Shown: positions 1 through 5,324, counted from the first letter of the stretch. The stretch is 5,324 nt of DNA from CAISIP01 sp046594635 (GCA_046594635.1 JBKJRR010000337.1:1-5324); one strand, 5' to 3'. Notes: generated by a model not told the origin, from the letters alone. Numbers and translations are program-made.

Positions 1-489
1 TCCGATGGACGCTGCGAACTGGCCGTGGTGTCGCGCGCCGCTTCACCGCGCTACGCGGAGTCCACGCGCTTGTTCTCGCTGCCCATGAACCTGGTTGCCC
101 CGCCCTCGAACCCCTTGATGGGACGGTCACGCATCGCGTTCGAGGCGGCAACGCGTCTGCCACTGGTCATGGTGGCGGCTCCGAATGGCGGCCGCCTGCT
201 GCTCGAGGAAGCGGCCAAGGAGTTGAAGCTGCCCTTGAACGTGGTGCAGGAGGTCAACTCCTTCTACCTGATCAAGCGCATCGTGCGCAAAAGTTCCGTC
301 TACACCATCACAACCGACACGTCGGTGGAAGAGGAACTGCAACAGGGCGACCTCGCGGGGGTGCCGATCGTGCAACCCACGATCAACCAGACCTTTTACC
401 TGTCGGTCGCATCCCGACGCATGCCCACCAACACGGTCAAGACCGTGAAGGCGCTGATTCTGGACTGGGCAAAAGGGATGCGCCGCTGA
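1..489 (+). CDS. LysR-type transcriptional regulator, C-terminal part (5' end outside window)
   Basis: The frame is open from base 1 to a TGA at 487-489 and gives 162 visible residues. They match the second half of a LysR-type (LTTR) effector-binding domain. Family-like stretches, in order, are a C-E-L-A-V strand followed by the 'LF.LPMNLVAPPSNPL' type segment (visible residues ~25-40), a central I-K-R-I-V-R segment, 'YTI..D..VEEELQQGDLAGVPIVQP' near the end of the domain, and a final helix (TVKTVKALILDWAKG). LTTRs are about 300 residues, so roughly 140 residues including the DNA-binding helix-turn-helix lie outside the window. The protein would act in the cytoplasm as a DNA-binding activator or repressor. 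Its own target is not visible: LTTRs usually control a divergent neighbour, and here the downstream genes are convergent, so the target probably lies to the left. A GTG at 25 is an internal codon, not the start. The family call is solid; the effector is unknown. Confidence 0.9.
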   Translation, partial: SDGRCELAVVSRAASPRYAESTRLFSLPMNLVAPPSNPLMGRSRIAFEAATRLPLVMVAAPNGGRLLLEEAAKELKLPLNVVQEVNSFYLIKRIVRKSSVYTITTDTSVEEELQQGDLAGVPIVQPTINQTFYLSVASRRMPTNTVKTVKALILDWAKGMRR

Positions 490-503
490 TGCGCCTGGTG
501 ATG

Positions 504-1595
504 TCATGCAAGATCGTCTTGCGCCACGATGGCGGTGTCGGCCGGCGCGGCCTGGTCTTCGACCCGAACCACGGCGCTTGCCTGGCGCGCCGACCGCATT
601 ATGGCCTCCACGACCTCCATGCCAGCAATGGCGTCGCGTGCAGTGCGCGCGCGTGCAGTGCGCCCGGTGATTCCGTCGAGCCATTGGGCATGCTGGCGCT
701 GGCCCAGCGGCACGTCGGCTAGCGTTGGCTGCCACCATTGATCACCGTGGAGATGTGGCGCCCACATGGCCAGCCGTCCGCGCTCGCTGCGCAACCAGAG
801 GGTGCCCAACTGGCCATAGAGCTCGATCCGGAACCGGTCGCATCCCTGTATTTCGATCATCGACATCTCGTGTGTGCCCAGCGCGCCGCATTCGAAGCTG
901 TAACTCGCCAGTGCGGTGTCCGGCACCCCCACGTTGACCGTCCGTCCATCCTGCAGCGTGCGCGTGGTCTGTTGTATGGCCATCCTGGCGCTGACATCGC
1001 GAATCGGTCCGAGCAGCCAGCTCACCAGGTCGATTCCGTGCACGCCGAGCTGGTGCACGACGCCGTTCGCGACACTGGCCGCATCGAAAAACCAGTCGCC
1101 CCAGTTCGGGCCGGGTGTTGCATTGCGCACGCGCACGGTGTGCACGGTTCCGATCGCGTCCTCGAGCAAGAGCGCGCGGGCGAGCTGCACTTCCTCGAAA
1201 TGCCGGTGCATGAAGCTGACCTGCAGATCGATACCGGCGCGCTCGGCGGCTTCGGTGATACGCCGGCAAGCGGCAGCATCGCCGGCCATCGGTTTTTGCA
1301 GCAGGATGTGTTTGCCGGCGGCGGCCGCGGCCAGTGCGATCTGCTCGTGCGTGGGGTCTGGTGTGGCGATGATCACCGCGTCGACATCGCGGCGCTCGAG
1401 CACGGCCTGCCAATCACCGGTCCAGTCGGTATTGCCGTATTGCGCGGCCAGTCGCCGGGCGTTGTCGCCGGTGCGGCTGGCGATGACGCGCAGTGCCGCG
1501 CCGCCGGCCGCCACCAGGCCGTCAAGATGGTAGGCGGCGATGGAGCCCGCGCCTATCAGCGCCACGCCGATCCTGTCGCCATGTGCTGAGCCCAT
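504..1595 (-). CDS. Gfo/Idh/MocA-family NAD(P)-dependent oxidoreductase
   Basis: This 363-residue protein has the usual family length and two-domain plan. The N-terminal Rossmann fold carries the G15-x-G17-x-x-A20 dinucleotide motif, then a V-D-A-V-I-I-A-T-P strand (71-79) and a Q100-K101-P102 motif in place of the common EKP. Lys101 is the expected catalytic lysine. The C-terminal alpha/beta domain has the catalytic-loop segment H181-Q-L-G-V-H186-G-I-D189, in which His186 and Asp189 match the H...D of inositol dehydrogenase-like members; the residue four before that His is Gln182 instead of the usual Asp. No signal peptide is seen, so it is cytosolic. Such enzymes oxidise or reduce a sugar, polyol, amino-sugar or related hydroxyl group with NAD(P); the substrate here cannot be told. 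The ATG is 6 bp after the stop of the upstream gene, with a weak GGA-type Shine-Dalgarno inside that gene's end. It is the last operon gene and converges on the LysR gene. The C-terminal ~20 residues look non-conserved. Confidence 0.92.
   Translation of the reverse strand: MGSAHGDRIGVALIGAGSIAAYHLDGLVAAGGAALRVIASRTGDNARRLAAQYGNTDWTGDWQAVLERRDVDAVIIATPDPTHEQIALAAAAAGKHILLQKPMAGDAAACRRITEAAERAGIDLQVSFMHRHFEEVQLARALLLEDAIGTVHTVRVRNATPGPNWGDWFFDAASVANGVVHQLGVHGIDLVSWLLGPIRDVSARMAIQQTTRTLQDGRTVNVGVPDTALASYSFECGALGTHEMSMIEIQGCDRFRIELYGQLGTLWLRSERGRLAMWAPHLHGDQWWQPTLADVPLGQRQHAQWLDGITGRTARARTARDAIAGMEVVEAIMRSARQASAVVRVEDQAAPADTAIVAQDDLA
508..522. other. Perfect inverted repeat at the convergent junction
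   Basis: GCAAGA TCG TCTTGC is a perfect 6-bp stem with a 3-base loop, starting 19 bases after the LysR stop and lying inside the last codons of the oxidoreductase (Q-D-D-L-A end). It could act as a weak bidirectional 3' hairpin for the two convergent transcripts. Neither side has a T-tract, and a 6-bp stem of this sort can occur by chance, so the call is tentative. Confidence 0.25.
635..663. repeat. Short tandem duplication inside the oxidoreductase gene
   Basis: The 14-mer CGCGTGCAGTGCGC occurs at 635-648 and again at 650-663, a period of 15 bases or five codons. In the protein it gives the repeated peptide R-T-A-R-A / R-T-A-R-D at residues 312-321, between the last beta-strand region and the final conserved helix. 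The period keeps the frame, so the gene is intact. Confidence 0.6.
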
Positions 1596-1601
1596 CGTGT
1601 C

Positions 1602-3854
1602 TTATCCGATGTCGATGTCGAAAAAAATCGGGGTCGACCAGGCGTAGGCGCCGTCCACTTGCCGAATCCGGACCCAGTAGGCGTGACGACCCGGCAGGGG
1701 CACCGTGTCCACGAACGACAGGCGCGATTGGCGTGCGATTGGCGTTGCCGGCAGACGCCGGATTTCGAGCATGCGCCAGGGTGATTGCATCTCCCTGTGC
1801 CAGCCGCCCGGGTCAATCGTCTGCGCAGCGCATTGCACCGTGATCGGCTCGGTGACAAACGAGAGCGACGCGCCATCGACGTTGTCCAGCGTGAGGATGA
1901 CACCATCCCAGTCGCCCGCCGTGACGGAACGCCATCGCACGTGCGCGTGGTCATGCGCGGTGACGCCTTCGTCTGCGGTGTCGAAGGCCCAGGGTTCGAC
2001 CTGCACGATGCGTGCGCCGGCGACGCGCAGTTGACCGTCCCAGCGCATGCGTGCGCGTTCCCAGTTGCCGGGCGCCGACGTTCCCCGCCAGCCTATGCGC
2101 AACCTGTGCGAGGTGTGCGTCGCCTGTGCCAGAAAGTCGTGCTGCTCAAGCAGTTGGTCATCGCGAAAGAAGTCGACCGCCTCGACGCCTGCGGTTCCCT
2201 CGACCACCACATCAAATGGTGGCAACGCGACGCCGCTTGCCAGCCGCAGGCGGACTTCATCGCCCATGGCGTGGGCGCCCGCCCGCAAGGACAACACGAT
2301 GCGTTCGCCTGTCGTGGCATAGCAGCGACGATCCTTCAGGGCCTGCCACAGGTTGCTGCGATTCAACGCCGGCAGCATGACCGCGGTCAGCCCACCACGC
2401 ACATTGCGTACGCCCATGCGGCCGGGGTGGCTGGCACCGGGCCGGCCGTCGACACCGTCGCTGCCAGCAACGACGCCGAACCGGTAACCACGGCGCAATG
2501 CGTCGAACAGGAACCATTCGGATGTGGCATGCGTGGAGTGCACCTCCAGCAGGCGATCCAGCGCGGCATCGTGGTACTGCAGGTCTGCCGTGCGCCCGCC
2601 GACGTGAACCGCGATCAGGGTGTCGCTGCCGCTGTAGTGCGCGTAGACGTCTCGCACATGCGACAGGTCCGTGTCGATGTCGGACTTGTCACTGACAAAC
2701 TGGTGGCTGCAGCGTCTGAGGTCGGCCGAATCACCTGGAAAATAAAGATTGTGGTCGCCGCCGACGCGACTCGCCCCGGACCATTCCACACCCAGCAAGG
2801 TGACGAAGCGGCCGTCGTCATTGCCGGCTTTCGTGCTGCGCTCGGTTTGCGCCCATTCATCGTTCGACACCAGAAAGCAATTTGCCTGATGGCTGCAGAA
2901 ATCTGTCGCGGCAAAGTCGCGCGCATGGCGGAAGTAGTCATCTATCGAGCGCACGCCACAGCCGATTACCGACTGTGCATGGAAATCTCCCCATACCAGC
3001 ACCGACTCCGGTACGCCTGGCACAACCTGCGTCGGGTTGCTTTCCGCCACCAGTTCGGGGTGGTCGACTGCCTGCACGGTGAAGGTCTGCATGCCGCAGG
3101 CTCGAGCCTCGGCGGCGATTCGAATCCAACCCGTTGTCGGCACACTGGCAGTGGCAAGGACGTGACCCTGCTGTGACACCGTGACCGGCAGTGGCGCGCC
3201 CAGACTCGCCGGATTGCCCCAAATGTCCTCGACCCGCACGTGCAAATCCATTGGCAGGTTTGCGTTGCACTGGGTCGGCGCTGTTGCCACCAGCCGTGCT
3301 GGCGCGGCACCTTGCACGCGAACCGTTGGCCTGGCGATTTCCCGCCAGGCGGCATCGGCACCTGTCAACAACCGCACGGATAGCGGCGAGGCCTCTTCGA
3401 TGAAAGTTTGCACCTGGAAGCCGGGTGACTGGCCCGGGAAGCCGCCGAACCGCATTCCGAGCGTCGCGCCGGCGGGCAACGCTTGCTGCAGTTCGGCCAT
3501 CAAGACATGGTCAAACGGATGCCAGGCGTGGCGCCGCGCGGCCGTTGGCCGGGGTTGCGCCGATGTCGACGTGAAGGCCTGAGCAAAATTGATGGCCGCG
3601 GGATCGTCCCATTGCGCTGTCCCCCAATCGCTGGGCCAGCGTCGCGCCAAAGCCAGGCAGGCCCCCGCTGGCAAGGGTATATCGAGTTCGATCGCGATTT
3701 CAAAGTGGCTGGTCGATCCGGCCATCAGCAGGCCCGCCCCGCTGTAACGCGTGATGGCAGTTCCGCCAGGAATCATGCGCCGTACAAGCGCCAGCGCGTC
3801 GACCACCGCGACGCTGGCGCATGGGTCCGTCATGGTTTGTTGCGGATCGGTCAT
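1602..3854 (-). CDS. Uncharacterised PHP-superfamily / DUF3604-like protein, 750 residues
   Basis: No characterised enzyme is recognised. Residues ~40-175 and ~178-280 are beta-rich; the second block looks Ig-like (V-E-D-x-x-G-N at 208-214). The core (~285-520) resembles DUF3604/PHP-type metal-dependent hydrolases: W288-G-D-F-H292-A-Q294, D-Y-F (306-308), S-H-Q-A-N (321-325), G-x-E357-W-S-G, G-G-D-H-N-L-Y-F (365-372), A-V-H417-V-G-G, E437-V-H439-S, G-S-D466-G-V-D-G-R-P-G and C-Y-A-T-T-G-E-R (511-518). A beta-rich tail follows and ends with a Y-W-V-R-I-R-Q-x-D-G segment. The second His of the usual PHP HxH is Gln294, and the His expected in the SDxH motif is Val468, so metal binding may be altered. 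There is no signal peptide or membrane segment. The first ATG is chosen because it overlaps the regulator's stop (ATGA) and has GGAG five bases upstream (3860-3863); a second ATG seven codons later has no such site. Inferred role: hydrolysis of an ester or phosphoester in the same pathway as the downstream oxidoreductase. The family assignment rests on remembered motifs, not on a search. Confidence 0.8.
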   Translation of the reverse strand: MTDPQQTMTDPCASVAVVDALALVRRMIPGGTAITRYSGAGLLMAGSTSHFEIAIELDIPLPAGACLALARRWPSDWGTAQWDDPAAINFAQAFTSTSAQPRPTAARRHAWHPFDHVLMAELQQALPAGATLGMRFGGFPGQSPGFQVQTFIEEASPLSVRLLTGADAAWREIARPTVRVQGAAPARLVATAPTQCNANLPMDLHVRVEDIWGNPASLGAPLPVTVSQQGHVLATASVPTTGWIRIAAEARACGMQTFTVQAVDHPELVAESNPTQVVPGVPESVLVWGDFHAQSVIGCGVRSIDDYFRHARDFAATDFCSHQANCFLVSNDEWAQTERSTKAGNDDGRFVTLLGVEWSGASRVGGDHNLYFPGDSADLRRCSHQFVSDKSDIDTDLSHVRDVYAHYSGSDTLIAVHVGGRTADLQYHDAALDRLLEVHSTHATSEWFLFDALRRGYRFGVVAGSDGVDGRPGASHPGRMGVRNVRGGLTAVMLPALNRSNLWQALKDRRCYATTGERIVLSLRAGAHAMGDEVRLRLASGVALPPFDVVVEGTAGVEAVDFFRDDQLLEQHDFLAQATHTSHRLRIGWRGTSAPGNWERARMRWDGQLRVAGARIVQVEPWAFDTADEGVTAHDHAHVRWRSVTAGDWDGVILTLDNVDGASLSFVTEPITVQCAAQTIDPGGWHREMQSPWRMLEIRRLPATPIARQSRLSFVDTVPLPGRHAYWVRIRQVDGAYAWSTPIFFDIDIG

Positions 3855-4390
3855 CTCAACTCCACGCGGTAGCGGTAGATGTCGCCCCGCAAGATGGCAT
3901 TGCGGAAGTCCGCAACCTGGCCATCGGCGGCGTAGGTGGTCCGCTCGATTCGGAATACAGGGGCATGCAGGGGCACCCCAAAGTGTTTCGCCGCATGGTC
4001 ATCGGCAACCGCCGGTTCGATCAGACTGAGTCGGCTGTAGGCGCTGGTGACGCCGGACTTGAGTTTGGGATGGCACACGAAGGTTCCGCGTCCGCTGTGC
4101 CGTTCCAGGTAGCCCTCGGTAAAGAGGTCGGCAAGTGCGCGGTGCAAGGTCGCACGGCTGACATCGAAATGCGCGCATAGACTGGGCTCGGATGGCAACT
4201 CAGAGCCCGGCGGCCAGCTACCGGAGCGCAGGTTGTAAAACAGGTCTTCCTTGATCTGGTGGCGCAACGGGGCACCAGCGCGCTTGCGAAACGGCTGGCT
4301 CGACACGCGCCGGGCCGGGGCTGACGTGTTGCCTGCATCCGCGCTCACGGCCACAGCGATGGCTTGATCGGGATTGGTCTTCTTGGCCAC
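3851..4390 (-). CDS. GntR-family (HutC/UTRA-type) transcriptional regulator with a shortened effector domain
   Basis: The protein has 179 residues. Residues 1-38 are a variable, basic tail. Residues 40-107 are a textbook GntR winged helix-turn-helix: P-L-R-H-Q-I, then P-P-G-S-E-L-P-S-E (60-68), V-S-R-A-T-L-H-R-A-L (77-86), G-Y-L-E-R and G-R-G-T-F-V (100-105). Residues ~124-178 match the second half of a UTRA effector-binding domain (A-x-x-F-G-V, V-F-R-I-E-R-T-T-Y, R-G-D-x-Y-R-Y-R-V). HutC-type proteins are normally about 230-250 residues, so roughly 60-80 residues, the first half of UTRA, seem to be missing in frame between about 112 and 124. The start is a GTG with no Shine-Dalgarno, placed where a promoter predicts transcription to begin, so the mRNA may be leaderless. 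Other in-frame GTGs (codons 13, 15, 29) also lack ribosome sites. The stop overlaps the next gene's ATG, which suggests translational coupling. It probably represses its own operon through the palindrome in its promoter. Confidence 0.9.
   Translation of the reverse strand: MAKKTNPDQAIAVAVSADAGNTSAPARRVSSQPFRKRAGAPLRHQIKEDLFYNLRSGSWPPGSELPSEPSLCAHFDVSRATLHRALADLFTEGYLERHSGRGTFVCHPKLKSGVTSAYSRLSLIEPAVADDHAAKHFGVPLHAPVFRIERTTYAADGQVADFRNAILRGDIYRYRVELR
3860..3863 (-). promoter_or_regulatory. Shine-Dalgarno for the PHP-like gene
   Basis: On the minus strand GGAG lies five bases before the ATG at 3854-3852, inside the last codons of the GntR gene. Together with the ATGA stop/start overlap (3851-3854) it fixes the start of the 750-residue protein at the first of two nearby ATGs and points to translational coupling with the regulator. 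Confidence 0.7.
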
Positions 4391-4397
4391 GAGAAAA

Positions 4398-4426
4398 ATT
4401 ATCTAGACGTTTGAACGTTTAGGCAA
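4398..4426 (-). promoter_or_regulatory. Predicted sigma70-type promoter of the gntR-led operon
   Basis: Read on the minus strand, TTGCCT (4426-4421, four of six to TTGACA) and GATAAT (4403-4398, five of six to TATAAT) are separated by exactly 17 bases. The stretch is distinctly AT-rich compared with its surroundings. With usual spacing, transcription would start at about 4391-4390, which is at or next to the GTG start codon of the regulator. There is then little or no 5' leader, which agrees with the missing Shine-Dalgarno. This is the only convincing promoter-like sequence before the three-gene operon. Confidence 0.6.
4403..4422. promoter_or_regulatory. 20-bp palindromic operator, probably bound by the GntR-family protein
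   Basis: The plus strand reads CTAGACGTTTGAACGTTTAG. Eight of ten symmetric base pairs match; only pairs 4/17 and 10/11 (the centre) differ. The half-site is CTARACGTT. It spans from the end of the -35 hexamer to the first base of the -10 hexamer of the predicted promoter, so a bound dimer would block RNA polymerase. GntR-family dimers typically bind short palindromes of this kind close to their own genes. That the neighbouring GntR protein is the binder, and that the site is autoregulatory, is inference from position. Confidence 0.65.
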
Positions 4427-4490
4427 TAAGGTCCAACACAGGATCGAACCACCCGGTCGCAGTCGAGCGCTTCGCGTGCACCCAAGGTCA

Positions 4491-4504
4491 GGGGCATGCG
4501 CCCC
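4491..4504. other. Second short GC hairpin in the intergenic gap
   Basis: GGGGC and GCCCC form a 5-bp stem around a 4-base ATGC loop. After an A/A mismatch the flanking TC/GA can pair as well. There is no adjacent T-run on either strand. The rest of the 192-bp gap between the Bug stop and the GntR start shows no open frame worth calling and no RNA gene that I recognise. This hairpin may be part of the 3' end of the Bug transcript or chance structure in GC-rich DNA. Confidence 0.25.
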
Positions 4505-4541
4505 AGATCATTCATCGTGCCCATAGCGCCTGGGCGAGGAG

Positions 4542-4570
4542 TGCAAGCCTGGGTGCTGACCAGGCTCGCA
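4542..4570 (-). terminator. Stem-loop just downstream of the Bug gene (terminator-like, no U-tract)
   Basis: A perfect 7-bp stem AGCCTGG/CCAGGCT (4546-4552 with 4560-4566) closes a 7-base loop. After one mismatch, three more pairs (TGC/GCA) extend it to 4542-4570. It begins about 12 bases after the Bug stop codon. In the minus-strand transcript it is followed by CTCCTCGCC rather than a U-run, so it is not a standard intrinsic terminator. It could stabilise the 3' end or work together with Rho. Confidence 0.35.
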
Positions 4571-4582
4571 TGCGCAGCACGA

Positions 4583-5324
4583 TCAGTCAGCCAGCACGAT
4601 CCCCGTCTTGACGATCACATTCCCCAGGCGCTTGCGCTCGGTAGCGATGAAGGCAGCAAACTCCTCGGGCGTCTCGGTGACCGGCGATGCGCCCATTTTC
4701 GAGATGCGTTCGCGCACATCGGGCTGGTTGATCGCCTTGATGATCTCGGCATTGAGCTGTCTGACGATGGCCGCGGGTGTCCCAGCGGGGGTTGTGATAC
4801 CCCAGGACTGGGAAATGTCATAGCCCGCAACCGACTCGGCAACCGTGGGCAGCTCAGGCAAACCGGGGTTGCGCTGCGCGCCGGTGGTTGCCAGCGCACG
4901 CACCTTCCCATTGCTCATGTGTGCACCGGCTGCGATCGGCGAGGTGATGATCAACTGCACCTGACCGGCGATCACATCGAGCAGCGCGGGGCCAGCGCCC
5001 TTGTAAGGCACATGCGTCATCTTGACATCGGCCAGCAGGTTGAACATCTCGCCGGCCAGGTGCGCCGGCGTGGCGATGCCAGCCGACGCATAGTTGACGG
5101 TGCCGGGGCTGGCCTTGATCAGCTTGACCAGTTCCGGAACCGTCTTTGCCGCGAGCGCGGGGTTGATCACCATCACGTTGGATGCGGTGGCGATGCGCGT
5201 AATAGGCATGAAACTGTTGGCCGCGTCATAAGGCAAGTTCTTCTTGACGCTGGGCAGGATGGCCCAGACCGATGTGGTGCTCATGAACAGGTTGTAGCCA
5301 TCCGGCGCGGCCCGGGCAGCCTGT
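4583..5324 (-). CDS. Bug/TctC-family periplasmic solute-binding protein (N-terminus outside window)
   Basis: The frame stays open to the right edge and ends at TGA 4585-4583, giving 246 visible residues; an ATG at 5284 is internal because family sequence continues upstream of it (A-R-A-A-P-D-G-Y). Bug-family landmarks in visible numbering are P-D-G-Y (7-10), the L-I-K-A-S-P-G-T-V-N-Y-A-S-A-G segment (68-82), H-L-A-G-E-M-F (88-94), H-V-P-Y-K-G-A-G-P-A (104-113), G-K-V-R-A-L-A (139-145), P-T-V-A-E-S (159-164), T-P-A-G-T-P (178-183) and P-E-E-F-A-A-F-I (219-226). Full-length members have about 320-330 residues with a signal peptide, so about 75-80 are missing here. These proteins bind small carboxylates or related compounds in the periplasm, either for a TctAB-type carrier or as orphan receptors. 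No transporter membrane subunit is visible. The gene points toward the GntR operon but is separated by 192 bp and a promoter, so it is probably a separate transcription unit. The ligand cannot be inferred. Confidence 0.93.
   Translation of the reverse strand, partial: QAARAAPDGYNLFMSTTSVWAILPSVKKNLPYDAANSFMPITRIATASNVMVINPALAAKTVPELVKLIKASPGTVNYASAGIATPAHLAGEMFNLLADVKMTHVPYKGAGPALLDVIAGQVQLIITSPIAAGAHMSNGKVRALATTGAQRNPGLPELPTVAESVAGYDISQSWGITTPAGTPAAIVRQLNAEIIKAINQPDVRERISKMGASPVTETPEEFAAFIATERKRLGNVIVKTGIVLAD

Noticed and set aside
489..722. Small plus-strand frame of 77 codons starting in the LysR stop (TGATG overlap)
   Set aside because: The overlap resembles translational coupling, but the frame lies wholly antisense to the conserved C-terminal part of the oxidoreductase and its translation is low-complexity, Arg/Ala/His-rich sequence.
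738..1589. Plus-strand open frame (283 codons) opposite the oxidoreductase
   Set aside because: It mirrors the codon pattern of the Gfo/Idh/MocA gene on the other strand, its translation resembles no family, and no promoter or Shine-Dalgarno is visible.
2645..2652. AGACGTCT palindrome that resembles part of the operator half-site
   Set aside because: It is only 8 bp, lies within the coding sequence of the PHP-like gene, and does not extend to the full CTARACGTT half-sites, so chance is the simpler explanation.
1785..3176. Long plus-strand open frame (463 codons) opposite the PHP-like gene
   Set aside because: It is antisense to a gene with clear family motifs, has no recognisable domain and no ribosome site, and long antisense open frames are expected in G+C-rich genes with strong third-position bias.
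3831..3854. Repeated M-T-D-P at residues 1-4 and 8-11 of the PHP-like protein as a possible alternative start
   Set aside because: The second ATG has no Shine-Dalgarno, whereas the first has GGAG at the right distance and the ATGA overlap with the regulator's stop.
1..5324. CRISPR arrays, tRNA or rRNA genes, insertion-sequence ends, phage or defence genes
   Set aside because: I saw no regularly spaced repeats, no tRNA-like cloverleaf, no transposase-like frame and no terminal inverted repeats. The window is densely packed with ordinary metabolic and regulatory genes.

Overview
This is a G+C-rich proteobacterial window (low to mid 60s % by eye). It most resembles a Burkholderiales-type genome (Bordetella, Achromobacter or Comamonadaceae-like). 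The main reason is the Bug/TctC-family solute-binding protein, a family greatly expanded in that order, next to LysR and GntR regulators and a small accessory catabolic cluster. The taxonomic call is an inference from gene content, not from a marker gene.

Layout, left to right. Positions 1-489 (+) hold the C-terminal half of a LysR-type regulator that enters from the left edge. Its stop lies 14 bp from the stop of a convergent three-gene minus-strand operon. Read in its own direction, that operon is: a GntR/HutC-type regulator (4390-3851), an uncharacterised 750-residue protein with a PHP/DUF3604-like core (3854-1602), and a Gfo/Idh/MocA-family NAD(P)-dependent oxidoreductase (1595-504). The first two genes share an ATGA overlap and the second and third are 6 bp apart, so the three are almost certainly co-transcribed. 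To the right, also on the minus strand, is the C-terminal three quarters of a Bug/TctC periplasmic solute-binding protein (5324-4583), which runs off the window.

The 192-bp gap between the Bug gene and the GntR gene is the only substantial non-coding stretch. It holds two GC-rich hairpins and, next to the GntR start, an AT-rich promoter. The spacer between its predicted -35 and -10 boxes is almost exactly filled by a 20-bp near-perfect palindrome. This is a natural autoregulatory operator for the GntR protein and would control the whole operon.

Working model (inference): the Bug protein or a similar importer captures a small, probably acidic, organic compound. The PHP-like enzyme and the oxidoreductase process it or a derivative, and the GntR protein represses the operon until an effector appears. 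The substrate cannot be told from the sequence. The oddities are a GntR protein that seems to lack about half of its UTRA effector domain, a PHP-like core in which two expected metal-binding histidines are Gln and Val, a probable leaderless GTG start for the regulator, and an oxidoreductase with Gln at two active-site positions. The unnamed PHP-like plus Gfo/Idh/MocA cassette is the best candidate here for an undescribed pathway.
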